This document shows positions 1 to 7,991 of a stretch of 60,600 nucleotides of DNA, piece after piece (within the stretch, counting starts at the first letter, position 1; every line of letters starts with the position of its first letter). Under the pieces are notes generated by a model that saw only the letters and a list, made by a program, of their open reading frames with translations, ran no database searches and was not told where the DNA came from. The translations under genes were made by a program, and so were the position numbers. Location of the stretch: the NCBI RefSeq assembly GCF_003284935.1, contig NZ_QMEV01000028.1, positions 1-60,600 of the forward strand, read 5' to 3'. The DNA comes from Mycobacterium colombiense. GTDB taxonomy: Bacteria; Actinomycetota; Actinomycetes; Mycobacteriales; Mycobacteriaceae.

Positions 1-219
1 GTCTGACATGTGGAGGAAATAATTGGCGAAATATTCCTTGATCACGTACCCCTTGTAACCGCAACACACCACAAAATCGTGGATACCGTGGTGGGAGTAG
101 AGCTTCATGATGTGCCACAGGATTGGTCGTCCGCCGATCTCCACCATGGGTTTGGGGCGGATCGTGGTTTCTTCGCTCAGGCGAGTACCAAACCCGCCGG
201 CCAACAATACGGCTTTCAT
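1..219 (-). CDS. rfbF: Glucose-1-phosphate cytidylyltransferase, N-terminal part (runs off window)
   Basis: Reading the minus strand from an ATG at 219 gives an open frame to the window edge. It starts [18 protein letters not shown], followed by [18 protein letters not shown]. This is the sugar-nucleotidyltransferase signature (GGxGTRL loop, then the PKPM lysine motif). The [15 protein letters not shown] stretch is typical of glucose-1-phosphate cytidylyltransferases rather than of RmlA-type thymidylyltransferases. The enzyme makes CDP-glucose from CTP and glucose-1-phosphate, the entry to CDP-linked deoxyhexoses. Only about 73 residues are visible, so the family call rests on the N-terminus. 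It is divergent from the next gene, and its downstream partners (for example CDP-glucose 4,6-dehydratase) would lie outside the window. Confidence 0.82.
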   Translation of the reverse strand, partial: MKAVLLAGGFGTRLSEETTIRPKPMVEIGGRPILWHIMKLYSHHGIHDFVVCCGYKGYVIKEYFANYFLHMSD

Positions 220-430
220 CGGTATCCCTTTCGACAGCTCCGTCGGCTACTTCCGGATCTAACGCGCCGCACCAGGCCCACTGTGCCACGAGACATCTGA
301 CTGATTACCTAGATCCAGTGTGCGGGCGCGGCGCGCCCCCTTGGGCCGACGCTTTGCTAAGAATAAAGTTGCTGACCGAGAGATCGCGGATCGGTCCGCG
401 ACGGGTGTGGACAGCGGGAATAGGACTCAC

Positions 431-1321
431 GTGGAACTCAATCTCAATCCGCTGGCCCTCCTCGCGCAAGCCCTGACGGGGGGCGAAGCTAGGCAGCGCA
501 CTCTGGTTGGCCGCGGGCTCGCGTGGCAGGTACGTGAACGGGAAGTCGTCAACGGCCTAGCCGACGTGGAATTCTCGGTGTTCAGTCAATTCGGCGACGA
601 CGGCATCATTCAGTGGCTCATCCATCGGCTTTCGGGATTGAGCGAGACCTTCGTAGAATTCGGCGTCGGGGACTACCGAGAGTCCAACACCCGGTTCCTG
701 CTGCTGAACGACAACTGGCGCGGACTGGTGATGGATAGCTCCGATCGAAACGTCGCCGTCATCAAGCGCGACGAGATTTCGTGGCGTCATGATCTCCAGA
801 GCGCGTGCGCCTTCGTGACGGTAGAAAATATCAACCAGTTGATGCTGGATCATGGGTTCGAAGGGGAGATCGGACTTCTTCATATCGACATTGACGGCAA
901 CGACTACTGGATCTGGCGTGGCCTCACCGCCGTACGACCCGCGATCGCGATCATGGAGTACAACAGCGTGTTCGGCGCCGAACGCGCGATCACGATCCCC
1001 TACGACCCGAATTTCAGTAGAGCGCGCATCAACAATCTGTACTTCGGCGCCTCGCTGCCGGCGATGTGCGACCTCGCTACTTCCAAGGGATATGACTTTG
1101 TCGGTAGCAACAGTGCAGGGAACAACGCTTATTTTGTTCGCTCCGACCTGCAGCACGGACTTAAGGTCCTGACCGCTGCGGAGGGCTACGTGACATCCAA
1201 GTTCGCCGAGTCCAGGGACAGCAAGGGCCGGCTGACTTATCTGCGCGGCGAGCGGCGACTGGCTTCCCTAAAGGGATTGCCCGTGGTCAATACCCGGACG
1301 GGCGCCGAAGAGGAGCTCTGA
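431..1321 (+). CDS. Class I methyltransferase-like protein, FkbM-like fold, function unknown
   Basis: The protein is about 296 residues from a GTG at 431 that has an AGGA box 5 bases upstream. The frame is open back to 320, but the extra N-terminus has no recognisable content. Visible features are FSVFSQFGDDGIIQWL, then FVEFGVGDYRESNTRFLL (a glycine-containing nucleotide-binding loop) and GLLHIDIDGNDYWIW with an acidic pair. This arrangement recalls SAM-dependent methyltransferases of the FkbM superfamily, which occur often in surface polysaccharide clusters. No substrate can be named. It sits between the cytidylyltransferase start and gmd, so a role in sugar modification is inferred from context only. 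The start codon is uncertain. Confidence 0.6.
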   Translation: MELNLNPLALLAQALTGGEARQRTLVGRGLAWQVREREVVNGLADVEFSVFSQFGDDGIIQWLIHRLSGLSETFVEFGVGDYRESNTRFLLLNDNWRGLVMDSSDRNVAVIKRDEISWRHDLQSACAFVTVENINQLMLDHGFEGEIGLLHIDIDGNDYWIWRGLTAVRPAIAIMEYNSVFGAERAITIPYDPNFSRARINNLYFGASLPAMCDLATSKGYDFVGSNSAGNNAYFVRSDLQHGLKVLTAAEGYVTSKFAESRDSKGRLTYLRGERRLASLKGLPVVNTRTGAEEEL

Positions 1322-1651
1322 GTGTTGATCGACCCCTCGCCGTGTTACAACTGCACGCGTCGCCGTCGCTTCATAGTAGATGCTGAACGCACGCACATAT
1401 TGAGCGACAGGCTCAGTGACTGTGCTGGGCGATTACGACCCAGAAGGTTCTACCTGCGCAACCGGTAAACAGCCTGGAACAGAAGCGTGAAGGGAGCCTA
1501 TGCGACGGAGGCAGGGACGTGACTCACCTAAGAGAATCGTGCATTCAAGCTGGGGCTCGTACCATGACCTCTTGACGTAGCAGGGACGACTTCGATGATG
1601 GGATGCCAGACGTTTGGGTGACGAGCATGCACCGACAGAAGTAAGGACCTT
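1322..1651 (+). promoter_or_regulatory. Intergenic region upstream of gmd with a weak candidate promoter
   Basis: These 330 bases carry no supported gene. A possible promoter is TTGACG at 1572-1577 with GATGAT at 1594-1599 (16-base spacing). It lies about 50 bases before the gmd start, and an AAGTAAGG ribosome-binding box directly precedes the ATG. Nothing else was recognised. Confidence 0.3.
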
Positions 1652-2674
1652 ATGAAGCGAGCGCTCATAACCGGAATCACCGGACAGGACGGCTCGTATC
1701 TTGCCGAGCTGCTGCTAGGTAAGGGATACGAGGTCCACGGGCTCATCCGTCGAGCTTCGACGTTCAATACCTCCCGGATCGATCATCTCTACATCGATCC
1801 ACATGAATCGGGTGCGCGACTGCTTTTGCACTACGGCGACCTCACCGACGGCACCCGATTGGTCACTTTGCTCAGCACCATCGATCCCGACGAGGTTTAC
1901 AACCTTGCTGCGCAGTCGCACGTGCGTGTCAGCTTTGACGAACCGGTGCACACCGGCGATACCACGGGCATGGGATCGATCCGACTGCTCGAGGCCGTTC
2001 GCCTCTCTCGAATCGACTGCCGCTTTTACCAGGCATCCTCGTCGGAGATGTTCGGTGCGTCGCCACCGCCGCAGAACGAGCAGACACCATTTTATCCGCG
2101 CTCACCATACGGCGCGGCAAAAGTCTTCTCTTACTGGGCGACACGCAACTACCGAGAAGCGTACGGTTTGTTCGCGGTGAACGGCATCTTGTTCAACCAC
2201 GAATCGCCCAGGCGCGGCGAAACATTCGTGACCCGAAAGATCACGCGAGCAGTTGCGCGCATCAAAGCCGGCGACCAGTCTGATGTCTATCTAGGCAACC
2301 TCGATGCCGTTCGTGACTGGGGGTACGCGCCAGAATATGTCGAGGGTATGTGGCGGATGCTGCAGGCTCCTGAGCCCGATGACTTCGTCCTGGCGACAGG
2401 TCGTGGTTACAGCGTGCGCGAGTTTGCCCAGACCGCATTCGACCATGCCGGCCTCGACTGGCAAAAGTATGTGAAATTTGACGACCGCTATCTGCGTCCC
2501 ACCGAAGTCGATTCACTGATCGGCGATGCCACCAAAGCCGCCCAGTCGCTCGGATGGAAGGCTTCCGTGCACAGTGGCGAATTGGCGCGGATCATGGTCG
2601 AGGCGGACATCGCCGCTTTGGAATGCGACGGAAAGCCATGGATCGACAAGCCGGTCCTCGCCGGCTGGAAATGA
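1652..2674 (+). CDS. gmd: GDP-mannose 4,6-dehydratase
   Basis: This enzyme converts GDP-D-mannose to GDP-4-keto-6-deoxy-D-mannose, the first step to GDP-L-fucose and related sugars. The 340-residue protein has the NADP-binding Rossmann motif [15 protein letters not shown] at about residues 7-21. It also has the family segment ASSSEMFG, the catalytic YGAAK (YxxxK) near residue 150, and the [15 protein letters not shown] stretch that is diagnostic for Gmd. Length is normal. It is followed 7 bases later by the GDP-fucose synthase gene, so the two are co-transcribed. It corresponds to gmdA (Rv1511) of M. tuberculosis, recalled rather than searched. The product could feed fucose addition to GPL or another surface glycan. 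Confidence 0.95.
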   Translation: MKRALITGITGQDGSYLAELLLGKGYEVHGLIRRASTFNTSRIDHLYIDPHESGARLLLHYGDLTDGTRLVTLLSTIDPDEVYNLAAQSHVRVSFDEPVHTGDTTGMGSIRLLEAVRLSRIDCRFYQASSSEMFGASPPPQNEQTPFYPRSPYGAAKVFSYWATRNYREAYGLFAVNGILFNHESPRRGETFVTRKITRAVARIKAGDQSDVYLGNLDAVRDWGYAPEYVEGMWRMLQAPEPDDFVLATGRGYSVREFAQTAFDHAGLDWQKYVKFDDRYLRPTEVDSLIGDATKAAQSLGWKASVHSGELARIMVEADIAALECDGKPWIDKPVLAGWK

Positions 2675-2681
2675 CCCGAGT

Positions 2682-3644
2682 ATGAACTCTGCAGTCGGCG
2701 TCCTTGACCGCACTTCGCCGGTATACATCGCAGGGCACCGCGGTTTGGTCGGCTCCGCCCTGGTGCGCAGGTTTCAGTCCGAAGGGTTCACGAATCTTCT
2801 TGTGCGGTCGCACAGCGAGCTCGACTTGATGGACCGGGCCGCAACATTTGACTTCGTTCTCGAGTCAAGACCGCAGATCGTCATCGATGCCGCGGCCAAG
2901 GTCGGTGGCATCATGGCCAATGACACCTATCCCGCCGATTTCCTGTCCGAAAACCTGCAGATCCAGGTCAACCTGCTCGATGCCGCGGTGGCGGCGAGGG
3001 TGCCACGGCTGCTGTTCCTCGGGTCCTCCTGCATCTACCCGAAATTCGCTCCTCAGCCGATCCAGGAGAGCGCGCTGCTCACCGGCCCGCTGGAGCCGAC
3101 AAACGACGCCTATGCGATTGCAAAGATCGCGGGAATCCTTCAGGTGCAAGCGGTTCGGCGTCAATATGGCTTGTCGTGGATTTCGGCGATGCCAACCAAT
3201 CTCTACGGACCCGACGACAATTTTTCTCCTTCGGGTTCGCACCTGCTGCCGGCGCTCATCCGCAGATACGAGGAGGCGAAGGCAAGCGGAGCCCCAAGCG
3301 TGACGAACTGGGGCACCGGCACCCCACAGCGAGAGTTGTTGCATGTCGATGACTTAGCCAACGCGTGCCTGTACCTTCTCGAACATTTTGACGGCCCAGA
3401 TCAGGTCAACGTGGGCACCGGTGTCGATCACAGCATCAGCGAGATTGCCGAGATGGTTGCCACCGCGGTTGGCTATGCGGGCGAAACGCGCTGGGACCAA
3501 ACGAAACCGGACGGAACGCCGCGCAAGCTGCTGGACGTCTCAGCGTTACGAGGCCTGGGATGGCAGCCCAAAATCTCCCTACGCGACGGTATTGAGGCAA
3601 CGGTGGCGTGGTACCGTGCGAACGCAGCTGCGGCCCGGCAATAG
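2682..3644 (+). CDS. fcl: GDP-L-fucose synthase (epimerase/reductase)
   Basis: The enzyme epimerises and reduces GDP-4-keto-6-deoxymannose to GDP-L-fucose. From the ATG at 2682 the protein is 320 residues. It has the Rossmann motif AGHRGLVGSALVRRF near the N-terminus, the AAKVGGI segment, FLGSSCIYP with the catalytic Ser/Cys region, and YAIAK as the YxxxK pair. The ATG at 2682 is preferred to upstream in-frame starts because those would overlap gmd, whereas this one follows the gmd stop by 7 bases. It corresponds to epiA (Rv1512) in M. tuberculosis. With gmd it forms a complete two-step GDP-fucose pathway. Confidence 0.93.
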   Translation: MNSAVGVLDRTSPVYIAGHRGLVGSALVRRFQSEGFTNLLVRSHSELDLMDRAATFDFVLESRPQIVIDAAAKVGGIMANDTYPADFLSENLQIQVNLLDAAVAARVPRLLFLGSSCIYPKFAPQPIQESALLTGPLEPTNDAYAIAKIAGILQVQAVRRQYGLSWISAMPTNLYGPDDNFSPSGSHLLPALIRRYEEAKASGAPSVTNWGTGTPQRELLHVDDLANACLYLLEHFDGPDQVNVGTGVDHSISEIAEMVATAVGYAGETRWDQTKPDGTPRKLLDVSALRGLGWQPKISLRDGIEATVAWYRANAAAARQ

Positions 3645-3730
3645 AGCAGCGCGCGTACTAGACGCGTATCTGGACGTCGGTTTCCCCGAAGGGGCATTCT
3701 CTTCGGCCATTCGCATGTTAGTGTTATGCG

Positions 3731-4408
3731 ATGCAATTGCTGGATCAGGTTCGTTTGATCGCGCGAGCCGCGCCTTCCGAATTGTTGCGCTACTTCTTCG
3801 AGCGCAATTGGAAACGCAAGTTCGTCAAACAACTCGAATCACTTAATGTGAATGTAGTTTTCGACATAGGCTCAAACACGGGACAATACGCTGCCGGCCT
3901 CCGCAAAGCGGGCTACCAGGGTCGCATGATCTCGTTCGAACCCCTCTCACAGCCATTTGCGACGTTGGAAAGAAGGGCGTCAAAGGATCCACTTTGGGGT
4001 TGCCGGAGGCACGCGCTGGGGGACGCCCACGGCACGGTGTCGGTGAATATCGCAGGCAATGCTGCTCAGAGTAGTTCCGTGTTGCCGATGCTGAAAAGCC
4101 ATCAAGATGCCTTTCCGCCAGCGAATTACGTTGGCGTCGAAGACGTCGCCGTGTATCGGCTTGACTCTGTGGCGTCAGAAATTTTTGCGGCCAACCGATG
4201 TGACTTTCCTGAGATCGACGTCCAAGGTTTCGAGAAGCAAGTGCTCGCCGGTAGTGAAACGACGCTCGCCAACAGTTGTGTGGGCATGCAACTCGAACTT
4301 TCTTTTCTGCCCTTGTATGAAGGTAACCGGATTACTACCGTGTTTATCGATCCGGGGGACGGCCGGACGCTGCAGGCAGACGGTGTATTCTTGCGTGAGA
4401 AGGATTGA
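3731..4408 (+). CDS. FkbM-family methyltransferase, internally shortened
   Basis: The protein has 225 residues with the FkbM hallmarks: FDIGSNTGQYAAGLRKAGY (SAM-binding loop), ISFEPLSQPFATLE, EIDVQGFEKQVL and a terminal LQADGVFLR. It resembles Rv1513 of M. tuberculosis in order and motifs. Members usually carry about 25 more residues between PLYEG and the FxDPxTGxLLQADG tail. Here LPLYEGN runs almost directly into VFIDPGDGRTLQADG, so an in-frame deletion is likely and activity is doubtful. No clear ribosome-binding site precedes the ATG. Such enzymes O-methylate sugars in GPL and oligosaccharide pathways; the substrate here is unknown. Confidence 0.75.
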   Translation: MQLLDQVRLIARAAPSELLRYFFERNWKRKFVKQLESLNVNVVFDIGSNTGQYAAGLRKAGYQGRMISFEPLSQPFATLERRASKDPLWGCRRHALGDAHGTVSVNIAGNAAQSSSVLPMLKSHQDAFPPANYVGVEDVAVYRLDSVASEIFAANRCDFPEIDVQGFEKQVLAGSETTLANSCVGMQLELSFLPLYEGNRITTVFIDPGDGRTLQADGVFLREKD

Positions 4409-4503
4409 CTTGACAATGCATTTGTTCTGTCGCCTGAATCGAATCCAGATAAAGTGCCTATGGCTCCGACCGACAGCCAATTCGAAAGCCGTGAAGTAGC
4501 GTC

Positions 4504-5301
4504 ATGAGTGCACCAACGTTTTCGATCATCGTCCCCACGTTCAACTCGGCCGCGACTCTACAGGCGTGCATCGAAAGCATTGCCCGCCAGACGTACACCG
4601 ACTACGAACTGGTACTCGTAGACGGCGCTTCGACAGATGGAACCCTCGACATCGCGAATGGTTTTGGCGCTGACCTTGGTGAACGCCTGGTCATCTACAG
4701 CGGCCCAGACCAAGGCCCCTACGACGCCATGAATCGTGGCGTCGGAATGGCCACCGGGGAATGGGTGCTCTTCCTGGGATCTGACGACACTCTGCTTGAG
4801 CCGGCCACCCTGGAGCGCGTGGCCGCCTTCATCGGCAGCCATGAGTCCAGCGACCTGGTCTATGGCGATGTCGTCATGAGCTCAACGGGGGCCCGCCATG
4901 CCGGCGCCTTCGATCTCGATCGTCTGCTGTTTGAGACGAACCTGTGCCATCAATCAATCTTTTACCGCCGCAAGCTCTTTGATGGCATCGGTCCCTATAA
5001 CTTGCGCTATCCGATCTGGGCTGATTGGGATTTCAACATCCGCTGCTTCTCCAACCCGGCCCTGGTGACCCGATACATGGACCTCGTCATCGCGGAATAC
5101 AACGACATGACCGGGCTCAGTATGCGACAGAGCACCGACAGGGAATTCAGAAAGCGGCTGCCGATGTACTTCTGGGTGGCCGCATGGGAGACTTGCGGCC
5201 GGATGCTGGCGTTCTTCCGAAAAAAAGAGAATCGTCGACTGGCGTTGCGCGCCTTGCTGATCAGATCCAGAGCCGCATCGAAGGCGCGGGCACAGCAGTA
5301 G
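4504..5301 (+). CDS. Glycosyltransferase family 2
   Basis: This is a 265-residue cytoplasmic GT-A-fold glycosyltransferase. It starts FSIIVPTFNSAATLQACIES, has the nucleotide-sugar segment LVLVDGASTDGT, and has the region AMNRGVGMATGEWVLFLGSDD, in which the acidic SDD serves as the metal-binding site. It resembles WcaA-type transferases and Rv1514, which also follows an Rv1513-like gene. Donor and acceptor are unknown; next to gmd and fcl, a fucose or deoxyhexose transfer is a reasonable guess. It ends 42 bases before the convergent drrC. Confidence 0.85.
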   Translation: MSAPTFSIIVPTFNSAATLQACIESIARQTYTDYELVLVDGASTDGTLDIANGFGADLGERLVIYSGPDQGPYDAMNRGVGMATGEWVLFLGSDDTLLEPATLERVAAFIGSHESSDLVYGDVVMSSTGARHAGAFDLDRLLFETNLCHQSIFYRRKLFDGIGPYNLRYPIWADWDFNIRCFSNPALVTRYMDLVIAEYNDMTGLSMRQSTDREFRKRLPMYFWVAAWETCGRMLAFFRKKENRRLALRALLIRSRAASKARAQQ

Positions 5302-5304
5302 CGC

Positions 5305-5323
5305 CCGCCCGTTCGTCGGGCGG
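5305..5323. terminator. Hairpin between convergent genes
   Basis: A perfect 7-bp stem (CCGCCCG / CGGGCGG) with a TTCGT loop lies in the 42-base gap between the glycosyltransferase stop and the drrC stop. There is no T tract, as is common in mycobacteria, so a bidirectional terminator role is likely but not proven. Confidence 0.5.
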
Positions 5324-5343
5324 CGATCGTGTGTCCCGGACGT

Positions 5344-6135
5344 TTAAGCGCTGGCTTCGGCGGCCAGCCGATAGCCGCGCACGGCTACCGGGATGGACAG
5401 TGCGAGCAGCACGACCGCCCAGGCCGCGGTTATGGTCAGCGGTTGCGCCAGCGGACCGCCGTGGGCCAGCGACCGCATCGCCTCGATAGGCGGCGATATC
5501 GGCTGCATGCGGATCAACGGTCGAACCCATTCGGGAAACTGCCCGATCGGCGTAGCACCCGGATTGACGAACGCCATCGAAAACGTGAGGGCCACCAGCC
5601 AATTCATCGCGACTCGGCCCTTGCCGCGGATTGCCAGCGTCATCACCAGTGCGGTGAACCCGGTCACCACGATCGACGGAATCAGGAGGTACAGCAATAT
5701 TGTGGGCCAGCCGTGGATGAAGCGCAGCCCCATCGCCACCCCGATCGCGGTGATCAAGGTCGTGCCGAACAGAGCGCGCACAAACTCGGCGGTTAACCAC
5801 CCGGTGAGCGCGCTCGCCCGGTGTATCGGCAGGGTCCACATCCGGCTGAGGACGCGCGACTGACGGTCCATCATGATGCCGACAGAACCGCCAAGGGAAC
5901 CGAACAGCGCGGATATCACCGCGCACATGGGCACGATGCCGTAAACACTTTCGACGCCTGTGGCCCTGTGCACCTGCTCACCCAGCACGACCTGGTAGCA
6001 GAACAAGAGGAAGACCGGCAGCAGCAGCGACCCCATCAGCACCGCGAAGTCACGTCGCCAACGGATGAGTAGGCGCCCGGCTTGCACCCAGCTCTCGGTC
6101 AACAGGGAATTTTGCGTCTTGAGTCGGTGGGTCAC
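5344..6135 (-). CDS. drrC: ABC transporter permease, DrrC type
   Basis: The protein is a 263-residue ABC-2 type inner-membrane permease starting at a GTG at 6135. Hydrophobic segments include FAVLMGSLLLPVFLLFCYQV, ILLYLLIPSIVVTGFTALVM and LTITAAWAVVLLALSIPVAV, about six in all. The segment FGSLGGSVGIMMDRQSRVL fits the ABC-2 family. Its start overlaps the drrB stop by one base, implying translational coupling. With DrrA and DrrB it would form a lipid exporter; drrABC genes are known in mycobacterial PDIM and GPL loci. It is the last gene of the mmpS4-mmpL4a-mmpL4b-drrABC run. Confidence 0.85.
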   Translation of the reverse strand: MTHRLKTQNSLLTESWVQAGRLLIRWRRDFAVLMGSLLLPVFLLFCYQVVLGEQVHRATGVESVYGIVPMCAVISALFGSLGGSVGIMMDRQSRVLSRMWTLPIHRASALTGWLTAEFVRALFGTTLITAIGVAMGLRFIHGWPTILLYLLIPSIVVTGFTALVMTLAIRGKGRVAMNWLVALTFSMAFVNPGATPIGQFPEWVRPLIRMQPISPPIEAMRSLAHGGPLAQPLTITAAWAVVLLALSIPVAVRGYRLAAEASA

Positions 6136-6875
6136 TAGCCGCGCCTCTGCATCCGCAACGAGATCCCACCGAACACCACCACCATGCCCAGAGCCCAGGC
6201 CAGGGTGGTCGCGAGGTTGGCGCGCAACAGATGCCCGGTGGCCAGGCCGCGCAGTGTTTCGGCGAACTGCGAGAAAGGCTGGTTACGGACGTACGGGCGC
6301 AACCAGGTGGGAAACGTCTTCTCTGGGGCGATTCCGGTGGACAGCATGAACAACAGGAGCTGAGGCACAAACAGAAGGTGGCTGGCCCCTTGGACAGTTT
6401 TTGCGCTAGATCCCAGTGCGTCGGAGCCAAGCGTCACCGCCAGGCACAGCAGCAGCGCGACAGCCACGAAAGCGATGGCGTTGCCGGGGCCACCGGTCAT
6501 CCGAAAACCAAAGGCAAAACCGGCGATCATCGCCACTATCAGGGACAGGACACCCCGCAGCAGGGTGGCAGCCGTTCGGGCCGTCACGGTGGCCGCGGCC
6601 GGAACCGGAAGTGTCCGGATCCGCTCGCCGAACCCGAAAATATGGTCGCGGACCGCGCGATCCGCAGTGAGCATGCCGACGAAGGTCATCGACTGCACCA
6701 CCACGGCGGGCAGCAGATACTGCGAATAACTGACGGGCCCCGTATCGATCAGCCCGTGTAGCGCGACGCTGAAGCCGGCTAGATACACGGCCGGTGCGAA
6801 GACCTCGAAAATCATCTCGCCATCGCGTGCCGCCGACATCAGCGAACGTTCGGTGAGGGCGGTCAGGGCGCTCAT
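6135..6875 (-). CDS. drrB: ABC transporter permease, DrrB type
   Basis: This 246-residue ABC-2 permease has a cytoplasmic N-terminus (ALTERSLMSAARDGEMIFEV) followed by about six membrane segments, including YLLPAVVVQSMTFVGMLTA, GVLSLIVAMIAGFAFGF and AIAFVAVALLLCLAVTLGS. It overlaps drrA by 4 bases and drrC by 1 base. It should pair with DrrC to make the membrane channel driven by DrrA. It shares the paralogous core layout of DrrC but is clearly diverged. Confidence 0.85.
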   Translation of the reverse strand: MSALTALTERSLMSAARDGEMIFEVFAPAVYLAGFSVALHGLIDTGPVSYSQYLLPAVVVQSMTFVGMLTADRAVRDHIFGFGERIRTLPVPAAATVTARTAATLLRGVLSLIVAMIAGFAFGFRMTGGPGNAIAFVAVALLLCLAVTLGSDALGSSAKTVQGASHLLFVPQLLLFMLSTGIAPEKTFPTWLRPYVRNQPFSQFAETLRGLATGHLLRANLATTLAWALGMVVVFGGISLRMQRRG

Positions 6876-7819
6876 GACCGGGCGGTGGTCCGCTCGGTGA
6901 TGTGCAAGAAAGCTTCATCGAGCGACGGCTTGCGCAGCGAGATGTCGGCGAGTTCCAGCCCCAGCGCGTCGACCCGGCGAAACACCTCGACCAGGGTGGC
7001 CACCCCATCGGGGGCGAACACCGACACCGAACCCGTGTCGCTGTCGATATCGACCCCCGCCAGCCCGGTTAGCGCCGACGCGACCCGAGTCAGCTCCGCG
7101 GGGTTGGCGGGCGTCACCTGGCAGTAGCTGGTGCCCACCGCGCGCTTGAGCTCCTCGGCGGTGCCGCTGGCGATCACCTGCCCATGATCGATGACCACGA
7201 TCGAGTCGCTGAGCACGTCGGCCTCTTCCAGGTACTGCGTGGTCAGCAGCACGGTGATGCCCTGCACGGCCAGCGAGCTCACCAGGGCCCATACGTCGCG
7301 TCGGCTGCGCGGGTCGAGCCCGGTGGTCGGCTCGTCGAGAAAGAGCACCTGGGGCGGCACCACCAGGGCGCTGGCCAAATCCACGCGCCGGAACATGCCT
7401 CCCGAGTAGGTCGACAGCCGGCGGTCGGCGGCAGCAACGAGATCGAACTGTTCGAGCAGTTCATCGGCCCGGGCCTTGGCCCGCTTGCGGTTCAAGCCGC
7501 GCAGCCTGCCGAACAACACCAGGTTCTCCCGGCCCGTCAGCATGGGATCCATTCCGGTGAACTGCCCGGCCATTCCGATGCTGGCGCGTACCTCCGACGG
7601 CTGGCGGATGATGTCATACCCGGCGACGCTGGCGCGGCCCGAGCTGGGGCGGATCAGCGTGGAAAGGATATTGATCGTGGTGGTCTTGCCGGCACCGTTA
7701 TGGCCGAGCACCCCGCACACCGTCCCGGCCGGAACGGAGAAGTCGATGCCGTTCAGCGCGACCGTGTTGCGCCCGAATGTCTTTGTGAGGCCTACAACCT
7801 CAATAGCAAGTGGACTCAC
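6872..7819 (-). CDS. drrA: ABC transporter ATPase, DrrA type
   Basis: The 315-residue ATPase powers the DrrBC permease. It has Walker A GHNGAGKTT (about residues 39-47), signature YSGGM (about 139), Walker B VLFLDEPTTGLD (about 158) and a switch region LLTTQYLEEAD. The C-terminal extension of about 100 residues (ending LRKPSLDEAFLHIT) is typical of DrrA-type exporters. The start is a GTG at 7819 without a strong ribosome-binding box. It lies 172 bases downstream of mmpL4b on the same strand, so it probably shares that transcript, although a separate promoter in the gap is possible. Confidence 0.9.
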   Translation of the reverse strand: MSPLAIEVVGLTKTFGRNTVALNGIDFSVPAGTVCGVLGHNGAGKTTTINILSTLIRPSSGRASVAGYDIIRQPSEVRASIGMAGQFTGMDPMLTGRENLVLFGRLRGLNRKRAKARADELLEQFDLVAAADRRLSTYSGGMFRRVDLASALVVPPQVLFLDEPTTGLDPRSRRDVWALVSSLAVQGITVLLTTQYLEEADVLSDSIVVIDHGQVIASGTAEELKRAVGTSYCQVTPANPAELTRVASALTGLAGVDIDSDTGSVSVFAPDGVATLVEVFRRVDALGLELADISLRKPSLDEAFLHITERTTARS

Positions 7820-7991
7820 GATAGGAGTATTTCACGGTGCGTAACGGCGTGCTGACGGTATCGACAGATAACGATGTGGGGGAGGGGACGGGCTCGAAGC
7901 AAAGTCATTGGCGTCCAATCTTTCTCGCCGCGCAATTGCGCGGAGGGCATCGACCGCCTCGCTATCCGGGCAACGAAACGACAAGGAGCAC

